In this document: one piece after another, positions 1 through 9,820 of the stretch
Layout of the letters: every line of letters starts with the position of its first letter
How positions within the stretch are numbered: the stretch's first letter is position 1
Origin: Burkholderia mayonis
Lineage (GTDB): Bacteria; Pseudomonadota; Gammaproteobacteria; Burkholderiales; Burkholderiaceae
DNA length: 64,000 nucleotides
Assembly (NCBI RefSeq): GCF_001523745.2
Contig: NZ_CP013387.1
Span: forward strand, 1,922,001 to 1,986,000
Reading direction: 5' to 3'
Notes under the pieces: model-generated
Databases searched by the model: none
What the model was told of the DNA's origin: nothing
Seen by the model: the letters and a program-made list of their open reading frames with translations, nothing else
Position numbers and translations under genes: made by a program

Positions 1-7
1 AAGCGCC

Positions 8-616
8 ATGTCATACATCATCGCCGGCCGATTGAACGAACTGCCGCCGCACGTTCAGGCCGATCTCGGCGCGTATCGCTACGACGTGTTCGTCCGCCGG
101 CTCGGCTGGACGATCGCGGCCCACGCGCGCGACGATCATGCGGAATGGGACGAGTTCGACGGTCCGTCGACGATCCACGTCGTCGCACTCGACGACGCGC
201 GTCGAGTATGCGGCTATGCGCGCCTGTTGCCGACGACGGGCCCGTACCTGCTGCGCGATGTCTTTCCGCATCTGCTCGGCTCGGCGCCCGCGCCGCAATC
301 GCCGACGGTCTGGGAGATGTCGCGCTTCGCCGCATCGCGCCGGCGCCGCCGCGCGACCGGGCACCAACCGCTCGGGATGGATTTCTTTCCGTCGGTGCTC
401 TCGGTGGCCGCGTCGCTCGGCGCGACGCGCGTGGTCGGCGTGATGTCGCTGTCGATCGAGCGCCTGTACCGGCGCTCGGGATTCGCGCTGCAGCGCCTCG
501 GCAACGCGGCGCCGTACGCAGGCGGCAGCATCTCCGCGTGCTCGGTCGAATTGCCGCGCCTCGCGTTCGCGCCGTTCGGCCGGATGCAGTGCGCGTCGTG
601 CCTGTCGATGCATTGA
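8..616 (+). CDS. Acyl-homoserine-lactone synthase (LuxI family)
   Basis: 202 aa, the usual LuxI length. Makes an acyl-homoserine lactone signal from S-adenosylmethionine and an acyl-ACP in the cytoplasm. All hallmark residues of the family can be seen: Arg and Phe in YRYDVF, Trp in LGW, the acidic E-x-D-x-x-D-type group in EWDEFD, Arg in YARLLP, Phe in DVFPHL, and Glu/Arg in WEMSRF. The C-terminus ends in an unusual Cys-containing tail (CASCLSMH). The cognate LuxR gene is not in the window and may lie upstream; only 7 bases precede the ATG, so the ribosome binding site is barely visible. Burkholderia of the pseudomallei group carry three such synthases; which one this is cannot be settled here. 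A strong terminator follows. Confidence 0.95.
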   Translation: MSYIIAGRLNELPPHVQADLGAYRYDVFVRRLGWTIAAHARDDHAEWDEFDGPSTIHVVALDDARRVCGYARLLPTTGPYLLRDVFPHLLGSAPAPQSPTVWEMSRFAASRRRRRATGHQPLGMDFFPSVLSVAASLGATRVVGVMSLSIERLYRRSGFALQRLGNAAPYAGGSISACSVELPRLAFAPFGRMQCASCLSMH

Positions 617-621
617 CGCGA

Positions 622-656
622 GCGCGTCTGGGCGAGACGCGCGTCTTGTCGTTTTT
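622..656 (+). terminator. Rho-independent terminator of the LuxI-type gene
   Basis: Perfect 8-bp stem (GCGCGTCT / AGACGCGC) with a 5-base loop, followed by a T-rich tract ending in TTTTT. It starts 5 bases after the synthase stop codon. Confidence 0.85.
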
Positions 657-1140
657 GCCGATTTCGCCATGTCCGACGTCCGACGCGCAAGCTCGCTTTG
701 TCGCTCGCCGTTCGGCGTCGCTCGGATATCCGCCGAGGCCACGCGCCGTCGGATTGGACGGCCTCCGCCAACTTCGCTGACTGTGCGCCAAGGCTTATGG
801 CCACGGCCTCAGCCGGCTGGCCGCGAGGCAGCCGATTTTGCCAGGCGCTCGGCACTCCCGTCTCGGGATTCCTCATTCGCTTGCACGTCGGTGCTCGCGC
901 TGCCGCCGGCCGCGAGCGTCCGGTCACGCGCGCCGCCGCGCCGCCAGTGCAGCGTCCGCCATCCCGATGCGTCCATGCAGGCCGGCCCCAGTCCCGTCAT
1001 TCGATCCGGCCCTCATCGACATCCGCAGCTTTATGACTTGACTCAGTTCTGATTTTGAACTTACGATCCAATCACTACATCAAACGATGTAACATTTTTC
1101 GATGGATAATTGGCCGTCGACCTAACCGGAGCGTCACGAC
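657..1140. other. Intergenic region, no gene seen
   Basis: About 480 bases between the synthase terminator and the oxidoreductase. Open frames here are GC-rich by-products without recognisable protein content. The last 100 bases are AT-richer and probably hold the promoter of the downstream gene; a CGGAG ribosome binding site lies 8 bases before its ATG. Confidence 0.5.
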
Positions 1141-2466
1141 ATGTCCCGTCCCAATTCCGCCGCGGGCCCATCGCTCGCGCAGCCGCTCACTTTGCCGAAC
1201 GGCATGGTGCTGAAGAATCGCCTTGCGAAATCAGCGCTGAGCGAGGCGCTCTGCGGCCACGATGGCCGCGTGACGCCGCAGTTGATCGCGCTGTACCGGC
1301 GCTGGTCGAATTCGGGCGCGGGGCTGCTCGTTACCGGTAACGTGATGATCGACAGCAAGGCGCTCGGCGAACCTGGCAACGTCGTGATCGAAGACGAGCG
1401 CGACCTGCCGAAGCTGCGCGAATGGGCGGCGGCCGGCAAGGCGCACGGCAGCGAGTTCTGGATGCAGATCAACCATCCGGGCAAGCAGGCGATGCGCGGG
1501 CTCAATGCGGAGACGGTCGCGCCGTCCGCGATCGGCTTCGGGCCGAAGCTCTCCCGGTATTTTCTCGTGCCGCGCGAACTGACGGGCGCGGAGATCGAGA
1601 ATCTGATCCGCCGCTACGGGACAGCCGCCGCAATCGCGCAGAAGGCCGGCTTCACCGGCGTTCAACTGCACGGCGCACACGGCTATCTGATCAGCCAGTT
1701 CCTGTCGCCGCAGCACAACCAGCGCACCGACGAATGGGGCGGCAGCGCCGAAAACCGCCGGCGCTTCGTGCTCGCGGTGTACGAGGAGGTGCGGCGTCGG
1801 GTCGGTCCGGACTTTCCGATCGGCATCAAGCTCAATTCCGCCGATTTCCAGCGCGGAGGCTTCACCGAAGACGAATCGCTCGACGTGATCCGTGCGCTCG
1901 CGAAAGCCGGCATCGACCTGATCGAAATTTCCGGCGGCACTTACGAGGAGCCCGTGATGCAGCGTGGCGACCGCAAGACGTCGACGATGGCGCGCGAGGC
2001 GTATTTCCTCGAATTCGCCGAAAAGGTGCGCGCCGAAGTGGACGTGCCGCTGATGGTCACGGGCGGCTTCCGCAGCCTCGCCGGCATGGAAGCGCCGCTG
2101 CGCGACGGCGCGCTCGATCTGATCGGCCTCGGCCGCATTCTCGCGATCGAGCCCGACGCGCCCGCGCGCCTGCTGCGCGGCGAGGAAACGCGGCATCACG
2201 TGAAGCCGCTCAGCACCGGGATCAAGTATTTCGACGATCTCGGCTCGCTCGAAGTCACCTGGTACACGCGGCAGCTCCATCGGATCGGCAAGGGCCGCCA
2301 TCCGATCCCCGACGAGAACGCGCTGAAGTCGTTCCTGCTCGATCTGTCGTCGAAGGGCTGCGCGATCTTCAGGGCGCGCCGCTTGCGTGCTTCGTCATCC
2401 GAAGCGCCGGCGGCGCACGGCTCGGCGACGCCGATCGTCGGCGGCCGGCGTCACGACGCGCATTGA
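1141..2466 (+). CDS. NADH:flavin oxidoreductase / Old Yellow Enzyme family
   Basis: 441 aa, a single FMN-binding TIM barrel. Family members reduce activated C=C bonds of enones or dienoyl-CoA esters with NAD(P)H. Characteristic stretches: the N-terminal LKNRLAKSALSE segment (FMN site), the HGAHGYL motif with the substrate-binding His pair, the following FLSPQHNQRTDEWGGS and ENRRRF block, and a late GGFRS / GLGRILAIEP phosphate-binding region. The C-terminal FAD/NADH and Fe-S domains of true 2,4-dienoyl-CoA reductase are absent, so it is the short OYE type. Monocistronic; it converges on the tau genes. The last ~30 residues look like a disordered tail. The physiological substrate is unknown. 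Confidence 0.9.
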   Translation: MSRPNSAAGPSLAQPLTLPNGMVLKNRLAKSALSEALCGHDGRVTPQLIALYRRWSNSGAGLLVTGNVMIDSKALGEPGNVVIEDERDLPKLREWAAAGKAHGSEFWMQINHPGKQAMRGLNAETVAPSAIGFGPKLSRYFLVPRELTGAEIENLIRRYGTAAAIAQKAGFTGVQLHGAHGYLISQFLSPQHNQRTDEWGGSAENRRRFVLAVYEEVRRRVGPDFPIGIKLNSADFQRGGFTEDESLDVIRALAKAGIDLIEISGGTYEEPVMQRGDRKTSTMAREAYFLEFAEKVRAEVDVPLMVTGGFRSLAGMEAPLRDGALDLIGLGRILAIEPDAPARLLRGEETRHHVKPLSTGIKYFDDLGSLEVTWYTRQLHRIGKGRHPIPDENALKSFLLDLSSKGCAIFRARRLRASSSEAPAAHGSATPIVGGRRHDAH

Positions 2467-2701
2467 GCGATGCGATATGCGTGGCCGTTCGCCGTCGATC
2501 GGGAAGATCGATGGCGGACGGCGGCGCTCATTATATTGTCGCGACCGGTCGAAGCGTCTCGGTCATCGCGCCGACGAGTATTCGCGTTGGCTGCGATCAG
2601 CTATCACGGCATCGCATCGCGCGCGATCGCGTACAAATCGACCGCCATCCGCAAGCCACACTGGCCGGACCGCCGCATCGCCGCATCGACTGCGAGCCGC
2701 G

Positions 2702-3553
2702 CTATTCAGCCCGCCACGGCGTCAAGCGCCGCTGCATCGCGCGCAGCCCGATCTCCAGCGCGAGCGCGATCGCGCCGATCACGAGAATCCCCGCGACGAC
2801 GGCGTCCGTCACGAGGAAGCGTGACGCCGAATACACCATGAAGCCAAGCCCGCGCGTCGCCGCGATCAGCTCGGCCGCGACGAGCGTCGACCAGCCCGCG
2901 CCGAGCGCGATGCGCACGCCCGTCAGGATGTCCGGCAGCGCGCTCGGCAGCACGACGTGGCGCAACAGCTTGAAGCGCGTCGCGCCGAGCGACGCGGCCG
3001 CTCGCAAGCGGCTCTCCGATACGCCGCTCGCGCCCGCGGCGGTCGCGATCGTCAGCGGTGCGAACATCGTCAGATAGATCAGCAGGATCTTCGACGCATC
3101 GCCGATCCCGAACCAGACGACCATCAGCGGCAAGTACGCAAGCGGCGGAATCGGCCGGTAGAACTCGATGATCGGATCGACGACGCCGCGCACGATCCGG
3201 TTCGTCGCAATCAGGATACCTACCGGAATCGCGGTCACGATCGCAAGCGCGAACGCCGCCGCCATCCGCGACAGGCTCGCGAACAAGTGCTGGCCGAGCG
3301 TCGCGTCGTCGAAGCCTTCGGTGCTCAGCGTGATGAGCTTGCGCAGCACCGCCTCGGGGCTCGGCAGCAGCGCGGCCGACATCCATTCGAAGTGCGCGGC
3401 GAGCCACCAGCCGCCGACGAGCGCGGCCCATGTCGCGATCGCGGCCGCATGGCCCGCATGCACGCGCTGCCTGCGGCGCTCGCGCGGCGGCGCGCCCGTG
3501 CCCGCCGCCGGCAGCGGCAACGTGAGATTGGGATTCTGTTCGGTCGCGGCCAA
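2702..3553 (-). CDS. tauC: Taurine/sulfonate ABC transporter permease TauC
   Basis: 283 aa integral membrane subunit of the taurine/aliphatic-sulfonate importer. Several hydrophobic helices and the cytoplasmic EAA-type loop (LRAAASLGATRFKLLRHVVLPSALP region, about residues 180-200) that docks on the ATPase are visible. No ATG fits. I chose the TTG at 3553 because an AGGAGG ribosome binding site sits 7 bases upstream; the TTG at 3559, overlapping the tauB stop, is the alternative but is too close to the Shine-Dalgarno. Translation is probably coupled to tauB. The frame stays open far upstream only because it shadows tauB. Confidence 0.92.
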   Translation of the reverse strand: MAATEQNPNLTLPLPAAGTGAPPRERRRQRVHAGHAAAIATWAALVGGWWLAAHFEWMSAALLPSPEAVLRKLITLSTEGFDDATLGQHLFASLSRMAAAFALAIVTAIPVGILIATNRIVRGVVDPIIEFYRPIPPLAYLPLMVVWFGIGDASKILLIYLTMFAPLTIATAAGASGVSESRLRAAASLGATRFKLLRHVVLPSALPDILTGVRIALGAGWSTLVAAELIAATRGLGFMVYSASRFLVTDAVVAGILVIGAIALALEIGLRAMQRRLTPWRAE

Positions 3554-3555
3554 AG

Positions 3556-4338
3556 TCAAACCTCCTCGGTTTCCCGCATCAGTTGCTCGACGAGCGCGAG
3601 ATGGATTTCGGTGAAGCGCGGATCGCTCTTGATCGAGCGCATCGATTCGCCGTCCGCGTAGCGCCGCGCGAAGTCGAGCGAATGGCGCGCGGCGATTCGT
3701 CCGGGCCGCGGCGACAGGATCAGCAGCTCGGTCGCGAGCAGCAGCGCTTCCTCGACGCTGTGCGTGATCAGGAAAATCCCCTTGCCGGTCGCGCGCCATA
3801 CGTCGAGCAGCAGCGTCTGCATGTGCTCGCGCGTCAACGCGTCGAGCGCGCCGAGCGGCTCGTCCATCAGCAGGAACGAAGGATCCGCAGCCAGCGCGCG
3901 CGCGAGCCCGACGCGCTGGCGCATTCCGCCCGATATCTCGTCGATCCGATGCTGCTCGAAGCCCGCGAGCTTCACGAGCCGCAGCACCTCGCGCGCTCGC
4001 GCGTCGCGCGCTTCGTGGCCGATGCCCTGCATTCGCAGCCCGAACGCGACGTTGTCGATCACGTTCAGCCACGGCATCAGCGCGTCGTCCTGAAACACGA
4101 CGCCGCGATCGGCGCCCGGTCCCGCGACGGGCGCACCGTCGACGCTCACTCGGCCCGACGTCGGCCGCTGAAAGCCCGCGAGCAACGACAGCAGCGTGCT
4201 CTTGCCGCAGCCGGACGCGCCGAGCGCGACAACGATCTCGTTGCTGCCAACCGACATCGACACCTCCTCGAGCGCCGTCAATGCGCCGCGGCGCGATTCG
4301 TAGACGACGGACACATGCTGCGCAGCAAGCTTCGCCAT
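3556..4338 (-). CDS. tauB: Taurine/sulfonate ABC transporter ATPase TauB
   Basis: 260 aa, normal length for the family. Walker A (GASGCGKST), Q-loop, ABC signature (ISGGMRQR) and Walker B plus D-loop ([11 protein letters not shown]) are all intact, followed by the H-loop (ITHSVEEAL). Powers import of taurine or other sulfonates from TauA through TauC. Lies 22 bases after tauA and directly before tauC in one transcription unit. Closely related nitrate/thiamine-precursor transporters share this architecture; the neighbouring tauD makes the sulfonate assignment the best one. Confidence 0.95.
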   Translation of the reverse strand: MAKLAAQHVSVVYESRRGALTALEEVSMSVGSNEIVVALGASGCGKSTLLSLLAGFQRPTSGRVSVDGAPVAGPGADRGVVFQDDALMPWLNVIDNVAFGLRMQGIGHEARDARAREVLRLVKLAGFEQHRIDEISGGMRQRVGLARALAADPSFLLMDEPLGALDALTREHMQTLLLDVWRATGKGIFLITHSVEEALLLATELLILSPRPGRIAARHSLDFARRYADGESMRSIKSDPRFTEIHLALVEQLMRETEEV

Positions 4339-4360
4339 ATCGATGCCGCTCCGTCGAGTA

Positions 4361-5371
4361 TCAGCGCGCCGCGACCGACGCGCGAACGAACCGGTCCGTC
4401 ACCGTCGGCCGGTAGTCGGGCAGCACGCGATCGATCTTGCGCTGCTCCTTCAGGAAGCGCGCAGTCGATGCGATCGCGGCGGCCGTCCCGCCGCCGAGCA
4501 GTTCGGGCGACGCCTGCTCGGACGCGGTCGGATAAAGATTGCCGGCGAGCAGCTGCGGAATGTCGCCCGTCGTCGCGCCGCTCAGGCGCGAGATCGCGGC
4601 GACCTGCGGCGACGCGCTCGTCCACGTCTTTCCGTTCGCGCGATAGTCGGCGATCGCCTGCGCCGTCACGTTCACGAACTTCGACACGAAGTCCGGATGG
4701 GCGTGCGCGAAGTCGCTGCGCACCGCCCAGAGATCGAACGTCGGCGCGCCCCACTTGCCGACCTCCGCCGAATCGACGAGCACCTTGCCGCCGCTTGCCT
4801 TCGCACGACCGAGCGCCGGGTCCCACGTGTACGCGGCGTCGATCACGCCTCGCTCCCACGCGGCGACGATCTCGGTCGGCCCGAGGTTCACGATCTTCAC
4901 GCGCCGCGGATCGATGCCCCAGTGCTCGAGCGCCGCGAGCAGCGCGTAATGGCAGTTCGACGCGTAAGGCGTCGCGATCGTCTTGCCGACGAGATCGCCC
5001 GGCTTGTCGATGTGCGCGCCGCCGCGCACGACGAGCGCCTCCGACACGCCGGTGATCGCATTCAGCACGACCGCCTGGATCGGCACGCCGCGCGACACCG
5101 CCGCGGTAAACGGGCTCTGGCCGACGTCGCCGATCTGGATGTCGCCGGACGCGAGCGCCGCGACGACGTCCGCGCCCGAATCGAAGCGGCGCCAGTTGAT
5201 CTTCCAGCCGGTGGCCTTCTCGTAAGCGGCGCCCGCCTGCGCGAGCTTCGCCGGATCGGCGCCGTACTGATAGGCGACGTTCACCGTGTCGGCATGCGCG
5301 GACTGTGCATGAACGGCGGAAAAAGCGGTGACGGCGAGAGTCGCGGCGGCGAGGATGCGCTTGAGAATCAT
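4361..5371 (-). CDS. tauA: Taurine-binding periplasmic protein TauA
   Basis: 336 aa with a clear Sec signal peptide (about residues 1-27, cleavage near AHA). Family features: [16 protein letters not shown] at the start of the mature protein, [24 protein letters not shown], and TYAWDPAL-like YTWDPALG in the middle. First gene of the tauABC transcription unit; the promoter lies in the 300-base divergent region shared with tauD. Expression in relatives is induced by sulfur starvation through a CysB/Cbl-type regulator; no such site was identified here. Confidence 0.95.
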   Translation of the reverse strand: MILKRILAAATLAVTAFSAVHAQSAHADTVNVAYQYGADPAKLAQAGAAYEKATGWKINWRRFDSGADVVAALASGDIQIGDVGQSPFTAAVSRGVPIQAVVLNAITGVSEALVVRGGAHIDKPGDLVGKTIATPYASNCHYALLAALEHWGIDPRRVKIVNLGPTEIVAAWERGVIDAAYTWDPALGRAKASGGKVLVDSAEVGKWGAPTFDLWAVRSDFAHAHPDFVSKFVNVTAQAIADYRANGKTWTSASPQVAAISRLSGATTGDIPQLLAGNLYPTASEQASPELLGGGTAAAIASTARFLKEQRKIDRVLPDYRPTVTDRFVRASVAAR

Positions 5372-5625
5372 GAGGGCCTTCTTCTGGATGCGTTGAATTC
5401 GGATGGCCGTCGAGATTACCGGGATGCATGTCGCCTGTTAAACAACGAAATCTGCGAAGGATATGAGACGGCGCATTCCGCGTTCGCACCAGGCCGGCTG
5501 CAATCCCGGCGATCAAATAAGCAATGCGAATTTCGTTGGTTCACCGGACGAACGTGTTTTGCGACACTCGTCGATTTTCCGCAACAAGCGGCGCGCGAGC
5601 GTCGGCTGCGCACGCATGCTGCCTC

Positions 5626-5667
5626 GCCGATGCCGATGCCGATGCCGATGCCGAATCCGAATCCGAA
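5626..5667 (+). repeat. Hexanucleotide tandem repeat just upstream of tauD
   Basis: Seven consecutive 6-base units: four perfect GCCGAT, then GCCGAA, TCCGAA, TCCGAA. The array ends 6 bases before the tauD ATG and occupies the place where a ribosome binding site would be expected. The frame is open through the array (Ala-Asp then Glu-Ser repeats), so a longer tauD product starting at an ATG at 5524 is formally possible. Copy-number change would alter leader spacing but not frame. Confidence 0.9.
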
Positions 5668-5673
5668 TCGACG

Positions 5674-6510
5674 ATGACTCGACTGAAACTGACCCGACTG
5701 ACGCCCGCGATCGGCGCGATCGTCGACAACGTGAACCTTGCGAATGCGGTCGACGACGACGTTCGCAGCGCAATCCGCGACGCGCTCGCGCACCATCAGG
5801 TGCTGTTCTTCCGCGATCAGCGCCTGAGCGCCGCCCAGCATCGCGATTTCGCGGCCGGGTTCGGCGATCTGCACGTTCACCCGATCTATCCGTCGCATCC
5901 GGATGCGCGCGAGATCATGGTGCTCGACAACGAAGTCTTCGATCTGAAGGACAACGCGATCTGGCATACGGACGTGACGTTCGCCGAGACGCCGCCGCGC
6001 GCGTCGATCCTCGCCGCGCGCACGCTGCCCGAGACGGGCGGCGACACGCTGTGGGGCAGCGGCTTCGCCGCATACGATGCGTTGTCCGATCGCGTGAAGA
6101 CGCAGCTCGAGGGCCTCACCGCGCAGCACGACTTCACGAAGTCGTTTCCGTTGAAGCGCTTCGGGCTCACGGCCGACGATCGCGCACGCTGGGAAGAAAC
6201 GCGCATCAAGCATCCGCCCGTCACGCACCCCGTCGTGCGCACGCATCCGGTGAACGCGCGCCGCGCGCTGTTCGTCAACGACGGCTTCACGACCGAGATC
6301 AACGCGTTGCCTGAGGAAGAAAGCGCCGCGCTGCTGCGCTTCCTGTTCGCGCATCAGTCGCGGCCCGAGTTCACGCTGCGCTGGCGCTGGCAGGCCGGCG
6401 ACGTCGCATTCTGGGACAACCGCTCGACGATTCACTACGCGGTGAACGACTACGGCAAAGCGCATCGGGTGATGCATCGCGCGACGATCGCCGGCGATCG
6501 GCCGTATTGA
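5674..6510 (+). CDS. tauD: Taurine dioxygenase (alpha-ketoglutarate dependent)
   Basis: 278 aa from the chosen ATG, matching the 277-283 aa usual for TauD. Hydroxylates taurine using Fe(II), oxygen and 2-oxoglutarate, releasing sulfite and aminoacetaldehyde. The iron ligands HxD (WHTD, about residue 95) and the distal His (VMHRATI, near the C-terminus), with the following Arg-containing 2-oxoglutarate anchor, are present. Start chosen because conserved TauD sequence begins at [15 protein letters not shown]; upstream in-frame sequence is low-complexity repeat. Divergent from tauABC. No ordinary Shine-Dalgarno is seen directly upstream, only the hexamer array. Confidence 0.94.
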   Translation: MTRLKLTRLTPAIGAIVDNVNLANAVDDDVRSAIRDALAHHQVLFFRDQRLSAAQHRDFAAGFGDLHVHPIYPSHPDAREIMVLDNEVFDLKDNAIWHTDVTFAETPPRASILAARTLPETGGDTLWGSGFAAYDALSDRVKTQLEGLTAQHDFTKSFPLKRFGLTADDRARWEETRIKHPPVTHPVVRTHPVNARRALFVNDGFTTEINALPEEESAALLRFLFAHQSRPEFTLRWRWQAGDVAFWDNRSTIHYAVNDYGKAHRVMHRATIAGDRPY

Positions 6511-7011
6511 GCGGCCGGCGTACGGCGGCTGTGGCGAGCGAGAAAGATCGCGCAGCGCACCGTCTCGGCCTCGCCGCCGGCGGAACGAACGGATCGCGGG
6601 CTTCGGCGCATCGGCGTGCGTGGATCAAGACTGCCGAATCGACTACGTCGCCCTGCGCGCTCGCGCCGAGCCTCGCTAGGCGAGAACCGGGATCGTGCGA
6701 AATAAATCTGTTATCGACGAGCGTTGAGTGGAACGGATTCCATTCAGCCAGGCGAACGCTCTCGCACCTGCGGTCACCGCGGCACCCTGCAAACCTACCG
6801 CATTCCCACCACTTTTTTCTGGTTGAATTTCGGTTGCCAGGTGCCTTAAATACGCAGTGTGTAGCGGGAAGACAAGCTAATTCCCGTGGTATTGCGAAGG
6901 CCCGCGCTCAATGGAGGAAACCGACGTGATGCGATCACCGGAAAAGTGGTTCGCGGGGAATGACGAGCCGGGATGTAAGCTCAATCCGGCGCACGGTGTA
7001 TGCCGCCGTGG
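6511..7011. other. Intergenic region, no gene seen
   Basis: About 500 bases after tauD. No open frame with recognisable or gene-like content; the sequence becomes less GC-rich around 6700-6860. Confidence 0.4.
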
Positions 7012-7185
7012 TCACGCGTGGTAGGCAATCTCATCCTTAGCGGTCAGCTTCGACAACGCCTGGCCGCGTTCGACGAACGCCCACCGGATCAAGCGCTCTG
7101 CCTTGTCGGGATAGGCGCGCCGCATCATGGACGCCTCGTGCAACGCGAGCCGCGCTTGCACGGCGCGATCGTTGTCAGCGTCGAG
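7012..7185 (-). pseudogene. Tyrosine recombinase (integrase) fragment
   Basis: Reading the minus strand, about 55 codons ending at a stop at 7012-7014 encode a stretch with AYPDKAERLIRWAFVERG and ALSKLTAKDEIAY. This resembles the core-binding (SAM-like) domain of large site-specific integrases of Burkholderia (pattern Y-KEAERLLLWA--ERG--LSSLT-ED--AY). Nothing of the catalytic domain follows and an in-frame stop lies just upstream, so it is a short relic. The match is from memory of the family, not from a search. Confidence 0.4.
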
Positions 7186-7396
7186 CGCTCAGGTCAGGCT
7201 AGGCGCACAGAACGCGCTGTCCGAGCCGCCGATCTCGTGCGGCAACCGCAGCCCTCCCGGGGCACGACGCTGCTAGTCGCCGTCTGCGCAGTGAGCACGC
7301 TCCTCGCGCGAATGAGGGTGTTGCGATCGGCACATGGCGCGGCGGCCTGCCCGCACGGTAGCTCGATCGACATTCACGTTTCCAGGAGAGCGTGCA

Positions 7397-9298
7397 ATGA
7401 AAACAACCGAAAATCACTCGCGTTCTTGCGGCGATGACAACCGTCGAAACCGGCTTGGACAAGCTTGCCTGGGTTGGGCGGCCGGTCTTGTGACCGCGCT
7501 GAGCGCGCCTTTTGCGATATCCGCGGCCAAAGGCGACATGCATGCCGCAGCTGTGCACAGCATGCGGGACATGGGAAGCGAGCACATGATGAGCGCGCCG
7601 CCTGGCAGCAAGATATCGTTCGCGCTTTCGGAAATCGCGGCCAACGACCCCGAGCCCCCGACGGATTTCCAACTCGGGAATCTGACGAGAAAAATCAAGA
7701 CAGAGAACCCGAGAACGCAAGCGCTCTTCGATCAAGGCTTGCGCTTTTACTACGCGTTCAACCTTCGCGAAGCATACCGCGCGTTCGAAGCCGCACTCAA
7801 ACGAGATCCGAACTGCGTCATGTGTCGATGGGGGATCGCGATGTCGCTGGGTGTGAACATCAATCAGATCGATCAGCCGGAACCGGATCGCCGGATCGCG
7901 CAACAGAAGCTCAAGGAAGCATGTCTTATAGCCGATGCAGATCAGAAGGAGCGCTCGCTCGTCGAAGCGCTGCTGCCGCGCTACGAAGAGCATCGGCAGA
8001 TTCCCCGCGAACGCGAGCGCCAGGACCGGCGCAACACCGACTACGCCAAGGCGATGACCACGCTGGCCCACGAGTACCCGGACGATCCCGACATCCAAAC
8101 CCTGTACGCGGACGCAGTGATGAACCGTAAGCCGTGGGAATACTGGGATCGTCACGGGAACGCTGCCTACCCTGACATTCCTCCGGCAGTCGCTGCGATC
8201 AAGGACGAGCTGAAGGACCATTCCGATCACATGGGGCTCGTTCATTGGTATATCCATATTCTCGAGGGATCGGAGAAGCCGAACGATGTGACGGATTTTG
8301 CGAAAAAGCTGGCCAGCATGGCGCCCGATGCGGGCCACTTGGTCCATATGCCCTCGCACATCTATTACCGCATCGGCAACCACCGGGAGTCGTTCGAGGC
8401 CAATCGGGACGCGGTATCAAAGGATGACGGATATTTCGAGAAGGTCGATGCCGGGCGCCCGGGCGGCATCGATCACCCGGACGGCGACCGATATCGCTGG
8501 GGCTACTACCGGCACAACATTCATTTTGCGCTTGCTTCGGCGATCATGACAGGCAACGTCGCGAACATGAAATGGGCGGCAGGCCGCCTCTTGAAGTCGG
8601 AGGGCAAGGGTATTACGTTCCGGACCGATCGCTATCGCGGTGTCTATTACCAATCGCTACCGTATTTCATGTCCCCGGACGACATCATCAATCAACCACC
8701 GCCCGACGGGGTGGAAAAGGACTGGCGCTTTTCGAGCGTTTCCTGGGACTACGCACGAGTGCTTGCATATGTCCGTAACCACGATGATCGCAATGCGCAA
8801 AATGCGTATACGAAACTTGTGAAGGACGTGGCCGCATTCGAGAAGGAGCGGCGCGACGAAGTGATGAACCAGCAGGCAGTGCAAATCATGAAATCGATCG
8901 CGCAAGCACGGATCGACCAAATGAAAGGCAACTCGCAAAGCGGGGTGCGCGCTCTCGAACACTCAGTCAAACGGCAGGACGCCATGAACTATGACGAGCC
9001 GCCTTACTGGATGGTCCCGGTCAGGCAAACCCTCGCCGCACTCCTGATCGACCTCCATCGTTATGACAAAGCGATCGAGACGCTTCACCAGTCGCTCGGC
9101 GACGACGACCCGGACCGCATCCCGTACACGAACTTCAGAGACAACGTCTGGGCCTATTTTGGCTTGACGCAGGCCTATAAAGGCATGGGCAGCTTGACGC
9201 CCGACCAGCAAAAGGACTATGACAAAGCGCGGGAATGGCTTGCCGAATACTGCAAGCCGACCAAGAATAATTGCGCGTTGTCGCTCGATCGTATGTAA
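7397..9298 (+). CDS. Secreted/periplasmic tetratricopeptide-repeat protein
   Basis: 633 aa. Start chosen at the ATG preceded by CCAGGAGAGCGTGCA (good AGGAG ribosome binding site). N-terminal basic segment then a hydrophobic stretch (about residues 24-43, AAGLVTALSAPFAISAAKG) fits a long signal peptide. A TPR unit is clear at about residues 105-145 (ALFDQGLRFYYAFNLREAYR, FEAALKRDPN), with a CVMC pair; further helical repeats occur up to the C-terminus (KAIETLHQSL, GLTQAYKGMGSLT). TPR arrays mediate protein-protein contacts; the partner and role are unknown. Stands alone between two gene remnants. Confidence 0.85.
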   Translation: MKTTENHSRSCGDDNRRNRLGQACLGWAAGLVTALSAPFAISAAKGDMHAAAVHSMRDMGSEHMMSAPPGSKISFALSEIAANDPEPPTDFQLGNLTRKIKTENPRTQALFDQGLRFYYAFNLREAYRAFEAALKRDPNCVMCRWGIAMSLGVNINQIDQPEPDRRIAQQKLKEACLIADADQKERSLVEALLPRYEEHRQIPRERERQDRRNTDYAKAMTTLAHEYPDDPDIQTLYADAVMNRKPWEYWDRHGNAAYPDIPPAVAAIKDELKDHSDHMGLVHWYIHILEGSEKPNDVTDFAKKLASMAPDAGHLVHMPSHIYYRIGNHRESFEANRDAVSKDDGYFEKVDAGRPGGIDHPDGDRYRWGYYRHNIHFALASAIMTGNVANMKWAAGRLLKSEGKGITFRTDRYRGVYYQSLPYFMSPDDIINQPPPDGVEKDWRFSSVSWDYARVLAYVRNHDDRNAQNAYTKLVKDVAAFEKERRDEVMNQQAVQIMKSIAQARIDQMKGNSQSGVRALEHSVKRQDAMNYDEPPYWMVPVRQTLAALLIDLHRYDKAIETLHQSLGDDDPDRIPYTNFRDNVWAYFGLTQAYKGMGSLTPDQQKDYDKAREWLAEYCKPTKNNCALSLDRM

Positions 9299-9301
9299 GC
9301 G

Positions 9302-9641
9302 ACCACGGCCGTCTTCGAGCTGAGTATCTATCCGGAACAGTTGTCCGGCCAGCAGCAGCGCGTGGCGATTGCCCGCGCGCTTGCGATGAAGCCGGCCGTG
9401 CTGCTGTGCGACGAAATCACGTCGGCGCGCGATCCGGAGCTCGTCGGCGAAGTGCCGGGCGTCGTCGAGAACCTCGCGCGCGAAGACATGACGCTCATCA
9501 TGGTGACGCACGAAATGCACTTCGTGCGCGCGGTCGGCGACACGGTCGTGCATGCACCAAGGGCGCGTGTGCGAAAGCAGGTTCCTCGATCAGATCTTCG
9601 AGCATCCGCAAGCCGTCGAGCTGCAGCGGCTCATTCAATGA
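9302..9641 (+). pseudogene. Amino-acid ABC transporter ATPase (GlnQ/HisP type), C-terminal remnant
   Basis: Starts in mid-gene just after the TPR gene, with no Walker A. Retained: the signature (LSGQQQRVAIARALAMKP), Walker B (LLCDEITSA, followed by R-D-P instead of L-D-P), and the H-loop (LIMVTHEMHF). At about 9552 the frame shifts: the continuation MHQGRVCESRFLDQIFEHPQ...LQRLIQ is found in another frame, ending at 9641. Truncation plus frameshift mark it as dead. Confidence 0.85.
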
Positions 9642-9820
9642 CGGACGAGCGGGCAACGGCGTGGCGTGCGTGCTGCGCGACGCCGCTCGGCACGCATCGG
9701 CCGACGATCGCGTCGCGCCCACACGCCTCTTCCGCGACCGATGCGCCGCATGCAGGCTGCACGCTCGTCTCGCGGGACGCCGTACAAGCGACAGCGACCA
9801 CGCTACACCACCGCCGGACA

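Noticed and set aside
11..791. Long open frames opposite and out of frame with the LuxI-type gene
   Set aside because: Arg/Ala-rich shadow translations of a GC-rich real gene; no recognisable content.
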